Assembly: GCA_037042185.1 (NCBI GenBank)
Contig: JAXQJY010000025.1
Location: forward strand, 1,178,001 to 1,242,000
Direction: 5' to 3'
DNA from: Sordariomycetes sp. S80-01Y
Taxonomy: Eukaryota; Ascomycota; Sordariomycetes
DNA: 64,000 nucleotides
Shown here one piece after another: positions 1 through 9,667 of this stretch. The notes beneath the pieces were generated by a model. That model was not told the origin of the DNA and did no database searches. It was given only the letters and a program-made list of their open reading frames with translations. The position numbers and the translations under genes are program-made. Every line of letters starts with the position of its first letter. Position 1 is the stretch's first letter.

Positions 1-1157
1 AAGTAGTTGACAGGGTTGGCGTTGAGCTTGAGGACACCGAGCGGCTGCAGAGGGGCGATCTCCTCGGGAATAATCTTGGTGGGGTCGAGGACGTCGAAGT
101 CGAAGCCGGCTGCTTCCTCTTCGTCGACGACCTGAACGTTGAGCTCCCACTCGGGGAAGTTGCCAGAGTCGATGGCGTTCCACAGATCTTGACGGTGGAA
201 GTCCGGGTTCTTGCCAGCGGCGTGAAGGGCCTCATCCCAGACCAAGCTAGCCTTGCCTTGCTTGGTCTTGAAGTGCCACTTGACGAGCTTCGATTCACCC
301 TTGTCGGTGACGAGGCGGTAGGTGTGCACACCAAAGCCATCCTAGAGCGGTCAGTCGTACATCAGCATGTAAGCTGACGAATGTACTCACCATGTGACGA
401 TAACTCCTGGGAATACCGTAACCAGCCATGGCCCAGAAGAGCGTGTGGAGGGTCGTCGTCTGCTGACCGAAGAAGTCCCACGCCGTGTCGTGCGCGCTGG
501 CAGCTTGGGGCATCTCGCTGTCAGGCTCGGGCTTGACGGAGTGGATCAGGTCTGGGAACTGGATGGCGGACTGGATGAAGAAGACTGGGATGTTGTTCCC
601 GACGATGTCAAAGTTGCCCTCATCGGTATAGAAGCGAACGGCGAAGCCATGGACATCACGGACAGTGTCGGCACTACCCCGCGAGCCAGCGACGGTCGAG
701 AAGCGGATGAAGAGGGGCGTCTCCTTGCCCTCCTCGGCGAGGAACGACGCGCCAGTGATGTTGGAATAGTCGCCATAGCTGGTGAAGGTGCCGTGAGCAC
801 CAGCACCGCGGGCATGGACAGCTCGTTCAGGGACCTATATCCTTCAGCGAAATGTTCAGCTTCGGTCGGTGCGGTACATACCCTCTCGTGATCAAAGTGT
901 GTAATCTTCTGACGGAAGATGAAGTCCTCGAGGAGGGTCGGGCCGCGCTCACCAGCCGTCAAAACTTCCTGGTCCTCAATGGGGCCGCCGACGTCCGATG
1001 TGAGGAAGCCCTCGGAGTCGTCGACCTCGAACTCAGACAGGTGCTCACGGCCAAGGCCCTCGGCCTGTCTGGCAATGTTCCCGATGTTGGCGTAGGGACA
1101 TTGCGCCTGGACGAAGCCCAGCAGGCCGATGGAGGCCAGAAGTGCGGAGCGAACCAT
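1..1157 (-). CDS. Secreted large-subunit catalase (5' part; 3' end beyond the window)
   Basis: This is a heme catalase that splits hydrogen peroxide into water and oxygen, of the large-subunit secreted type (CatB/Cat-3 class). Exons on the minus strand are 1157-882, 834-391 and 341 to the edge. The introns are 47 and 48 bp with GTATGT and GTGAGT donors and AG acceptors. The start at 1157 gives a signal peptide ([19 protein letters not shown]), typical of the extracellular enzyme. Characteristic stretches follow: ISDVGGP-like/[19 protein letters not shown], then the conserved region with [20 protein letters not shown], which holds the catalytic His, then [19 protein letters not shown] and [13 protein letters not shown]. 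The visible part ends before the heme-ligand Tyr and the C-terminal flavodoxin-like domain, which lie outside the window. Family assignment is secure; secretion is inferred from the leader. Confidence 0.95.
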
Positions 1158-1301
1158 TGCGGGCCAGATGATCTTCGGGAATGTTGGGTTGACAAGATCC
1201 TGAAACGCGGCAGCCGGAAGGTGAGATGAGATTTGGGTATCCGCGTCTTGTGTACCAGGCTGAGCCGACAAGGCCGGTCCGGCGATGGCGGCGAGGGCTG
1301 A

Positions 1302-1309
1302 GATATATA
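1302..1309 (-). promoter_or_regulatory. TATA-like box upstream of the catalase
   Basis: On the minus strand the sequence reads TATATAT about 145 bp upstream of the catalase ATG. That is a plausible core-promoter position for an inducible fungal gene. The motif is short and AT-rich, so chance occurrence is possible and no transcription start is visible. Confidence 0.3.
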
Positions 1310-2442
1310 CACGATGAAAATGCCCGGCTCCACCAGCAGAGAGCTCTCGAGAGACAAGCTATTGCAAAGCAGTGGAGCTCAAGCGTGATAGTTGGACCCC
1401 TGGATGAGGACCTGTGCTGACCCGCGCCTTCATTGGCGTTACCCTCTACACGGCTGATGCCACATGGGAGGGACCATAAAGGCGACCCTCCCGTGTAACA
1501 GGAATGGAATCACAGCTGCGGCAACCTTGATTCGACCGACAGTACCTCATCGGACCACAATTCATCTCCGCAGATACATGACGGGCTGTTGGGGGGGCAC
1601 TGAGGGCGATGCATGAAGGCCGTGTTGGTGACGGGCCCGAGAATCGTCAGCCCAGGCACTAGGAGCTGCGGGCGTCGGTCTAGAGAAGGAGGGACAAGCC
1701 GCAACAAGAGCCGACCTTGGACGGGAAACAGGAAACATGTTAAGCTAGCATCAATTGGAGGTAATGGTCCGGCACCAGGTCAAAGGCTCACAGAAACCGA
1801 AGTGGACTGCCGGCACTGGGGGCGAGGGATCCACGGTTCTAACTCCACAGACGTTCCTGGTTGATGCTGGAATCGACCCCAAATCGGGGGTTCGGTATCT
1901 GGGGGGGTGGCGTTTGGAATCAATCCAAATGTCCATCAATGACGGCCGAGGTCGGTGCAAGGGTCTCATCCCACCGCCATTCGCTGGTGTGCGTAGCATC
2001 GGCGCAGCAAGAGGAGAGGGATGACGGTCAAGTCGTGGCTGGCTGGACCGCGAATGAGTGATGATGCCTCCTCAACTACCGTTCGGGATGGACCGGCTGA
2101 GGCCAATGAGGCTGGAGCCGATGGTCAGATGGCGCGAAGTAAGTCCTCTGGCCCCATGTCGTCCAACGCTTGGCTTCGTCGGTAGCGCCATAGCATTTGC
2201 ATCTGCGGTTGTGGCGTCCGGGAGTCCGGCGACTGCCCATTGGTCGAGCTTAAATGTGACGAGAGTCTGCCCACGGCTCCAGGAATCGCAAGAGGAATGT
2301 GATGATGCGGCCAGAAATAGAACAGATGCCAAAGTGTGGACGATCTGCCTCAGCGAGATCTGAGCTGAGGTCGACTCGCAAGTGAGCTCGGGAACCTTGA
2401 GGGGAGGCCAACTGGTCGCGTGGCGGGCATGTCAGCTGACCC

Positions 2443-2463
2443 CGGTGTACGGTGTACGGTGTA
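2443..2463. repeat. Three tandem copies of a 7-bp unit (GGTGTAC)
   Basis: Three exact adjacent copies are seen directly in the sequence. Nothing nearby shows a function. It lies about 60 bp before the imperfect inverted repeat. Confidence 0.8.
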
Positions 2464-2525
2464 CGCAGTACCTCCAGCGCTGTGAGGGCTGCGCCAGCCT
2501 TTCCTTTGGCAGGTACCTTAATTAG

Positions 2526-2557
2526 TAAGTAGCTTAGCTCAGTACGTAGCTTACTTT
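2526..2557. repeat. Imperfect inverted repeat, AAGTAGCT / AGCTTACTT arms
   Basis: The arms AAGTAGCTTAGCT and ACGTAGCTTACTT can pair imperfectly around a short centre. TA-rich imperfect palindromes of this kind are common in ascomycete intergenic DNA and may be decayed miniature elements or chance. No target-site duplication was recognised. Confidence 0.4.
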
Positions 2558-3954
2558 ATACCTGGTAGCATGAGGTGTTGAACTTGGTGTCTACGGAGTA
2601 CCTGACACGGCATCTGAATCCTTCTCTTCTCTTTTCTAGCTCTTCTCTGCGCTACCCTGTGGCCTGCGTCAGTCTCCCTCGTAAAGTCAATCCTCCTTTG
2701 CGTCCCATCTCCTCGACATCTGACTGACCATCATCCCTGCAACGGTGAGATCCTCGCCCCCCGGTCCCGGTCCCACTCTAGATCAACTCGGCGCTTAACC
2801 GCCAGACAAACTCCCCCAATGGCCTGATTTCTGTTCTTGGACACCTCGCATCTCACCTCCCAAGCCGGCAGCGCCGTGGATGCGTGGACCTCGAGCTTCC
2901 CGCCAAGTGCCAAACAAGCTTAAAGCGACATCAGGCTCGCTACCCCCAGGTCTGGTCCGTTGCATGATTGGCCGTTCCCTGGGGAGAATGGTGACGGCAT
3001 GAATGGAGGCATTCCACCGGGGGGGTGGAGCAGGATGTCCCTTTTATGCGACGTTCGGCGTCGATCCTCTGATCCGGGTCTGTCCAGCAAGCGTTATTTT
3101 CCCTTCCATGCGCCTCGACGCTCGGCGATAACCATGTAGCACTCGGCCTGCCAGAAGACGAAAACATGCATGAATCAAAAATGCCTGCGAGGCCTGTTTC
3201 CCTGCAACCTGCGGCTTTCGAAGCCCGGAGGTTCGGTAATATGGTGTGTGGTGGGTGGTGGTTGTGCTGCGATTGTTTCTACCTGCAGCCCCGTTCCGAG
3301 GGTTGTATCCGCCTCTGCATGCCGTATATTGCGACGCAGGGGCGATGCAACGCTTTTGGAGATAGCGTACGCGGGAGTTGGCCTTTGGGGTTTCTGCCTT
3401 TTCTCCCGCTTGTTTTTAAAAATAGAGCCGTGACCGCTTCGGTCGCTCGGACAGAGTCTTGGGCGAAAAACGTGCCGTCCTGAGAGCTTGTCGATGCTCA
3501 GCACGGCAACTCTCGTAGGAGGCATTTTTCAGCCCTTGTGAACCGCTGATCCATGTCCTGCAGCTCAAGGCGTCTCGCCGGAGCCAGGATGGCGATTGCT
3601 TGATGTTACAGCTTGGCTGTATAAGTCACAATCTAGCAGGTGGTCCCGAGGTTGGACAGGCCCTGGGGTCGTCACTTCGAGAGCAGGGCAAGACAAGGTT
3701 CGAACACGGCTACGTTTACGGACTGGCGAGGTTTCAGGCCAAATTACGTTACTATGTATGAGACTAGATGATCAATGCAAAAGAGGACGGTAAACTCACA
3801 TAAGCCCTTTTCTATACTCCGTACATCGAGACCCAATAGTACACACGAATGTACGCAGTATATGTCGTGACATCCAACGAACAGTCCAACGCTCACGCTC
3901 ACGCTCATATTCTACAAATACAGGTTCCCTTGATTACCACCACCCCGCCTCATC

Positions 3955-5895
3955 TCAGCCCAGGAGCACATCCACCTCCTCCTTGTCCTGCGCATCCCAC
4001 GCCTTGACGAGTATATGCCCCAGGCCCCTCCTGTACCTGACCTCCCCGATCCTCTCCACCCAGAGCACGTTGACAATGTCGACGAAGTCGTCCGCGTCCT
4101 TGTTGGCATCGAACTGCTCCTCGTTGAAGACGTGGCTGCCCCTCCGCTCCGTGGCCGTGCTGATGGCGATGAACTCGAGCGCCTCGTCGCCGTCGTAGTT
4201 GGACGACTGGATGCCGAGCCAGCCGTCGTGCGCGCGGAAGGAGCCCGCCCAGCGGTTCGACTTGGACCAGATGTTGCCAACGGCCACGGGCGGGTTCATG
4301 GCCGCGTCTCGGGCCGAGAGCGTGGCGTCGTATTCGACTTCAAAGTAGGCGCTCGTCGTCTTGAAGGAAAGGAAAGGGCCCGGGAAAGCCGTTTCGCCAG
4401 CAGGGGGCGGGTAATCCCCTTCTTCTGGAGGATCCTCGACCGGGATTGGATATTTGAAGAGAGCTGTGTCGTCCGAGTCGTGCTTGAAATGTTGCCCTGC
4501 CCTGGACCATCCTGGCGGGTACTGTGCTGCTGTGCTCCTCCTTGATCGGAGGTCCCGGTATTGGAGCCCGTTGTTGTTGACGGGCACGCTGGCTGCGCGG
4601 TCGGTCAGAGCCCATGTCAATGTAGGCTTTATCTTGAAGGCGTTTGGTGATTGGAAGCGCTTCGACTTGGCGTTGTTGCGCTCAACAACATAATCTGCTG
4701 CTGCGCGCCAAAGGTTGAGGTCGGCGGGCACGCCGTCGAACCACCAGCCCATCCATGACCATGACGGGAGAAAAGGCTTCTTGAGCACTGCGCGCCGTCG
4801 TATCGACGCCGCCGGGCGCCACAGCAGGGCTATGTCGAGAAACATTAGCGGCATGCCGTAGAGGAAGCCGCCTGGGAATATCCTCGACAGGACGTGCGTG
4901 ACCCCTGAGAAGGCGCGTAATGTGTCGTCCACGCTCGTCACTCTCCGTCGACTGTAGTCGCTCGCTATCCTCGCGTATTCGTCCAGGTCTGGCCACGGAC
5001 GATGTCGCCACGCGAACGCCGCCTCTGACAATGGGTCCAGACAGCCCTCCTTTCTCCCGCGATATGCCTTCATTACACTCGGTGTTCCCTGCCATAGATC
5101 ACAGTGGCATTCCCAAGTGATCGCTTCCTCGAAGAAGAAAACCTTTCTCCTTGCGTAAAGTGCCTCTTCCATCGTCCAACCTCGGCCATTCCACTTTGAC
5201 TTTTTCAACATCGCCTCATGGTCCTCCGTCGCCCTCCCCAGCCCCATTGGTCCCTGCTTCTTCGGATTCAACGGTGTCAGTCCGGAGTAAATATCCCCGC
5301 ACGCTGCAGCAAAGGTTAGGTACGCGTTCGCGAAAACATATGCCATGTGCTGCTGGTGCTTCTCCATCTCCTCGCGGTCATCTTGAACAATGCAGAGTTT
5401 GTCAACCCAAAGATACCGCAAACCCAGCTTCCTGCTCGCCCACATGGCATCGATGACTGTCTGAGGTAGATCCTCCTCTGGGATCGCATCCTCGTACACA
5501 TCCACATTGTCCTTCACCAGCCTGACCACGTCCTCCCCATCCCTTGCCCTCCCACTACCCCAGACGTAGCTCAGACATACGTATCGATCATCAGGCTGAC
5601 TCTTCACCAAGCATCGATCCGCGCAGTCAATCAGCCACGTCGGTCGAAAGGTGCTGACATCATGGGCGCTAGAGGATTCGCAGCAGTGGTGGTCATGCTC
5701 GCGGTTACACGTGTCCAACCACTCCCGTATGCGCGAGATGGGCGAGCCCGCCGGCGGTGCTTTGGCAGACGACGTGCGACGCTGGATGGAAGCGGTCGTA
5801 TCGGCGCGGGCCTTGTTGAAGGATCCGAGGAGGCGGTCGGTGATGCTGTTGCGCTTGCTGGGGTCGCGACGCGGCGACCGGCCAAGGTCAGGCAT
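3955..5895 (-). CDS. HET-domain (heterokaryon incompatibility) protein
   Basis: This is an intronless gene of 646 residues. The HET domain lies at about residues 100-245. Its hallmark blocks are visible: CLSYVWG (107-113), then TVIDAM followed by YLWVDKLCIVQDD (161-173), and AYVFANAYLTFAAACG (185-200). Before it is the usual Cys/His-containing lead-in, WLDTCNREHDHHCC (59-72). The C-terminal 400 residues contain tryptophan-rich segments (PSWSWMGWWFDG) that are common in HET proteins but belong to no domain I recognise. HET domains mediate cell death when incompatible hyphae fuse, and most paralogues in a genome have no assigned partner. No NACHT, ankyrin or WD-repeat partner domain is present. 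The ATG at 5895 is the first in the frame. The family call is firm; a role in non-self recognition is inference. Confidence 0.93.
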   Translation of the reverse strand: MPDLGRSPRRDPSKRNSITDRLLGSFNKARADTTASIQRRTSSAKAPPAGSPISRIREWLDTCNREHDHHCCESSSAHDVSTFRPTWLIDCADRCLVKSQPDDRYVCLSYVWGSGRARDGEDVVRLVKDNVDVYEDAIPEEDLPQTVIDAMWASRKLGLRYLWVDKLCIVQDDREEMEKHQQHMAYVFANAYLTFAAACGDIYSGLTPLNPKKQGPMGLGRATEDHEAMLKKSKWNGRGWTMEEALYARRKVFFFEEAITWECHCDLWQGTPSVMKAYRGRKEGCLDPLSEAAFAWRHRPWPDLDEYARIASDYSRRRVTSVDDTLRAFSGVTHVLSRIFPGGFLYGMPLMFLDIALLWRPAASIRRRAVLKKPFLPSWSWMGWWFDGVPADLNLWRAAADYVVERNNAKSKRFQSPNAFKIKPTLTWALTDRAASVPVNNNGLQYRDLRSRRSTAAQYPPGWSRAGQHFKHDSDDTALFKYPIPVEDPPEEGDYPPPAGETAFPGPFLSFKTTSAYFEVEYDATLSARDAAMNPPVAVGNIWSKSNRWAGSFRAHDGWLGIQSSNYDGDEALEFIAISTATERRGSHVFNEEQFDANKDADDFVDIVNVLWVERIGEVRYRRGLGHILVKAWDAQDKEEVDVLLG

Positions 5896-6494
5896 CGAAT
5901 TGAGGACGCGCAGGCGAGTTGAGTGTGGGCGCGAGAGGTGCAGTCGTATGCGCCACGGCCCGCTGCAGGACGAGTGAGATGCAGGGAAGAAAATGAGATG
6001 ACGACGTGTGCGGGTGAGCTGAGAGGTGAGAGGTGAGAGCGCTTGAAGAGCAGGCTGGCGCCTGATGCTGCCATTGGGCTTTGGCTCCGCCCCGCTGGAC
6101 CTTCAGGTTGTTAGTACAGATCTCAGTGGGGGATTTGAGAGCGTTGATCCCAGCAAGCCTCAAAGTTGAGCTACTGAGGCCCCCGAAAGCGCTGTCAACT
6201 CTTTCAGTCGTTTTTCGCGATTCCTCTAAATCAATCGCAGGGATCGTCTAGCTCTTGATCAAGGTCTCGGGTGCTGCTGAGACTGCGCCTTGGATGGTCT
6301 CACAACGAGTCGTTTCGACTTACACAAGACCGTTGTCGTGCCAACGGTGACTGTCAACAATCGCGGGAGCAAAGGATCAAACCTCCAGGAGGTATTCAAT
6401 TTCACAGTCTATCAACGTCATCATCATACGCCCGCTCCCGTCTATCAATCTTTTTCGAATACACCTATCCTCAACTCCTAGTTCGAGCTCGCCC
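5896..6494. other. Intergenic, HET start to iPGM stop
   Basis: About 600 bp containing the upstream region of the HET gene and the 3' flank of the phosphoglycerate mutase gene. No gene, tRNA or repeat was seen. Confidence 0.6.
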
Positions 6495-8357
6495 TTATTC
6501 CTGAGGACCGCGCTTGAGGCCCTTGACAAGCAGGCTCTCGCCGGTCATGGCTTCCGGCTGAGGCAGGCCCATAGCAGCGAGGACGGTGGGGGCAACATCA
6601 CCCAAGACACCTTCGGTGCTGTCCTTCAGACCCCAGCCCTCGGGGGCGTTGGCCATGATGAAGGGCACCTTGTTGGTGGTGTGGCTGGTCTTGGGCTTTC
6701 CGTCGGGGAACTTCATCTCTTCGGCGTTTCCGTGGTCAGCCGTGATGAAGAGAACATAGCCCTCCTTCTTGCAGCCCTCGTAGATCTTCTTGATGGCCTT
6801 GTCGCACGACTCGACGGCCGTAAGGGCCGACTCGTAGACGCCAGTGTGGCCAACCATGTCGGGAGCAGCCAGGTTGCACATGACGAAGGGGAACTTCTTC
6901 TCGGCCATGCGCTTGTTGACCTGCTCCGCAACACCATCCTGGGACATCTCAGGGGCTTGGTCGTAGGTAGCAACGGACTTGTTGGATGGCACAAGGTCTT
7001 GGTCCATATCACGTGTCTCGAGGTTGAAGACCTTCTCGACACCGCCGTTGAAGAAGAAAGTGACGTGGGCGTACTTCTCGGTTTCGGCGACGTGGACCTG
7101 CTCGACATTTTGCTTGCCAAGCCACTCAGCCAGCACATCGTCCATGACTTGAGGCTTGGAGACGACGGGGAAGGGGTAGTCAACCTTGTACTGGGTCATG
7201 GTGGTGATAGCAAGCTTGGGGTAGGGGAAGTCCTTCAAGACGGAGCGGTCAACATCGCCAAGAACCTGGGTGATTTGACGGACACGGTCTACAAAGCGTT
7301 AGAAGTATCACTTTTTAATGAAGCGGAACATACCAGAGCGGTAGTTGAAGAACAGGACAGTGTCGTCGTCCTTCAGCCTGCGCTCATCACCACCAACGAT
7401 GATGGGCTTGAGGAACTCATCACCATCCTTGGATCCACCCCTGGCGTAGACGTCCTTGATAGCCTGAACAGGGTCGTCTGTGGCTTGTCCCTCGCCGAGG
7501 ACCATGCCCTTGAGGGCGCTGTAGCTGTTAGCCTAATTGTCGCCCACTTAGTGAGAGACTCACATCTCGACACGCTCCCAGCGCTTGTCACGGTCCATGG
7601 CGTAGTAACGACCAACGACGGTGGCGATTTCACCGATGCCGATCTCCTTCATGGTGTCGACAAGCTCCTGCATGTAGCCGGCTCCGCTCTTGGGATCGGT
7701 GTCGCGGCCGTCACCGAAGAAGTGGATGAAGACCTTGGGAATCTCCATCTCCTTGGCCATCTTGAGGAGAGCGTAGAGGTGTGTTTGCTTGGAGTGAACG
7801 CCGCCGTGGGAGACGAGGCCCTGTCTAGAGTCAGATACTGCCTCAGTCGTGCGGATTGTGATCTTACACAAAGGTGAAGTCGGCCATTGCCGTCCTTAGC
7901 GCGCTTGAAGGTGTCGACGAGAACCTGGTTCTTGCCGAGCTCTCCCTTCTTGATGGTCTGGTCTGCCCTAGGTATCAGCACTCCGCTCGCGTGGTTCCGT
8001 TGACCATTGACTGACCAATGCGGACGACATCTTGGTACACAACACGTCCAGCTCCAATGTTGAGATGGCCGACCTCGGAGTTGCCCATCAAACCCTCGGG
8101 CAAACCAACGGCTGTCGAGCTCGCCTCGAGCTTGGTATATCCGTCCTTGACCTGCGCGAAGCCGTCCATCACCGGGCAATTCGCGTTGGTGATAGCATCG
8201 CCATCCTTGGGCGACTGCTCAGTGGGCACACCCCAACCGTCGATGACGACTGTTGAGCATCGTCAGCAAAGCCAATTCGACATCACCGACCGGATATATC
8301 GTTCGGTAGTGGCGAGGGACACTCACCCAGGCACGCGTTAGTCTCAGTCTTGCTCAT
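6495..8357 (-). CDS. 2,3-bisphosphoglycerate-independent phosphoglycerate mutase
   Basis: This cytosolic glycolytic and gluconeogenic enzyme interconverts 3- and 2-phosphoglycerate using two metal ions and a phosphoserine intermediate. Six exons (8357-8327, 8249-8016, 7962-7868, 7820-7564, 7524-7334, 7288-6495) give 533 residues, the normal length. Metal-binding VVIDGWG is at 11-17, and the active serine is Ser68 in [31 protein letters not shown] follows, then [13 protein letters not shown] and [11 protein letters not shown] with further metal ligands. All junctions keep frame. The fourth intron is only 39 bp and has a competing AG 8 nt before the one used (see findings). Filamentous ascomycetes commonly carry this cofactor-independent form rather than the yeast dPGM. 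The call is very secure; the exon 4/5 junction is the only uncertain boundary. Confidence 0.95.
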
Positions 8358-9023
8358 TTTCAAGGTTCTGCCTGGCAGTGGTACGATGTAAAATTCTATG
8401 AGGTGAAGGTGCTGCGTCGAAAGTCGCGGCCGGTCGGTCGCTTTGTAGTGGGGTTGGAGGGGCAGTGAGGGGCACAGGTACTAGGACGCAGAGGTTGTGA
8501 GGTAAGGAGATGAGGCTGGGAATATTTGGTGAGAACAATTCTCAAAGATGTTTCAATTGTGTAATGTTTCTCGCCGAGCCGTCTGATGCATCCCTTACCT
8601 CATCACAACCTGCCTCTAGATCCAATAGGCACCGTCCTTGCCTTTCACTATCGTCCTGCTGCGGCATTTACACCTGTAGACGGCCGGCCGGTGACGTCTG
8701 TTGTCGCCGAATTTACAGCTGGAAATCAACTGGAACATGTTGGGGGACAGCGCTATTTCCCTGAAGTGCCATTGGTCAGCAGGTCCATATGCATCGACAC
8801 CCACGCTGAGTCCAACAGTCGTGGCCAGAAGAGTTGAGAATCAGTGACGCTGGAATTTAGATAACACCCCCACGTGGAGAGCGAAAAAGTATAATCCTTG
8901 TAATTGTATCCATGGAGTGTCGGTCTTGAGTCGACGCGAGGTTTGCAGGTATTTCGCCGACTGGGCCATGGTCTGACCTGCAAGATTTGATAAGACCAAA
9001 TACAATCATTTGAAACAAAACTA
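8358..9023. other. Intergenic upstream of iPGM
   Basis: About 670 bp holding the presumed iPGM promoter and the 5' flank of the tRNA gene. No other gene was recognised. Confidence 0.6.
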
Positions 9024-9106
9024 GCTCGGATGGTCTAGTTGGTTACGACGTATCGTTCACATTGTGATATCCGATAAGGTCCCGAGTTCGAGCCTCGGTC
9101 TGAGCT
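9024..9106 (+). tRNA. tRNA-Val (CAC) with a 9-nt intron
   Basis: The acceptor stem is GCTCGGA (9024-9030) paired with TCTGAGC (9099-9105). The D arm (9033-9049) contains the GG pair, and the A box TGGTCTAGTTGG starts at 9031. The anticodon stem TATCG (9051-9055) pairs with CGATA (9072-9076). The T arm is CCGAG-TTCGAGC-CTCGG (9082-9098), which also forms the B box. The 16-nt anticodon loop is explained by an intron TTGTGATAT (9062-9070) after position 37, leaving a mature loop TTCACAC with anticodon CAC at 9058-9060. The intron GTG can pair with the CAC anticodon, as expected of nuclear tRNA introns. The discriminator would be T, unusual for valine. The fold is clear; the identity follows from the intron placement. 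Confidence 0.8.
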
Positions 9107-9109
9107 TTC

Positions 9110-9114
9110 TTTTT
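9110..9114 (+). terminator. RNA polymerase III terminator (T5)
   Basis: A run of five T residues lies 4 nt after the tRNA 3' end, the standard stop signal for pol III. Confidence 0.7.
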
Positions 9115-9667
9115 GCGTTTCAAGCCTCGATCAGCGCTTTATTTTTGTCGGTAGGGATATCAAACCAATCGACGGCGAAGCTAATGGTTCCTTACTCGGC
9201 AAAGCCTGTATTAAAGAAGCCAGTTGATGCGGATTTTGGTTGAGAACACGGGATACTGATTTGGGGCCATCATCATCACATTGGTCCTTCGAAGTCACAT
9301 GGTCCTTTTATTGGACCAGAGGAGCTTTTGTGTCTTTGAACCGAGATTTTGAAGCATAAACAAGACACTTGGACTCTGCGCACAGATACCTGATAAAAAG
9401 GGGCTGCAAAGGGGCTGCCCCCTGAGGTCAACGCGGATTCTTCCCAGCTCACGGCGCACCTAGCCTCCATTCTAGTGATCATCAACTACCATTGATGTCG
9501 AGAGGTTTTGACCGAGGCGGCGGTTAAGTTCAACGCCAAAATAAGATCGACAAATTATCACTCGTCATATTGTGGTATCTCAGTCCGATATAGATCCTAA
9601 GAGCCAAAGTCTGGCCCCAACAAAATATGCAATATGTCAATACCTTCCCCGCACCCGCCAAATCCGT
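9115..9667. other. Intergenic, tRNA to UNC93-like gene
   Basis: About 550 bp that I read as the 3' flank of the minus-strand transporter gene. Nothing else was seen. Confidence 0.6.

Larger units (their letters stand above)
1158..3954. other. Intergenic stretch, catalase to HET gene
   Basis: This is about 2.8 kb without a supportable gene. It holds the catalase upstream region, three tandem copies of GGTGTAC (2443-2463), an imperfect inverted repeat around 2526-2557, and a pyrimidine-rich strand at about 2620-2700 that looks like a fungal promoter/5' UTR but leads into no open frame. Near the HET stop there is a short ACGCTC triple repeat (about 3889-3907). The short open frames here have no conserved look. 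Confidence 0.6.

Noticed and set aside
2620-2760. Pyrimidine-rich strand resembling a fungal 5' UTR with a GTGAGA donor
   Set aside because: No coding exon follows within 1.2 kb on the plus strand; it is kept only as a note in the intergenic entry.
6681-7877. 398-codon plus-strand frame opposite iPGM
   Set aside because: It is a shadow of the iPGM exons, crosses its introns, and has no family motif.
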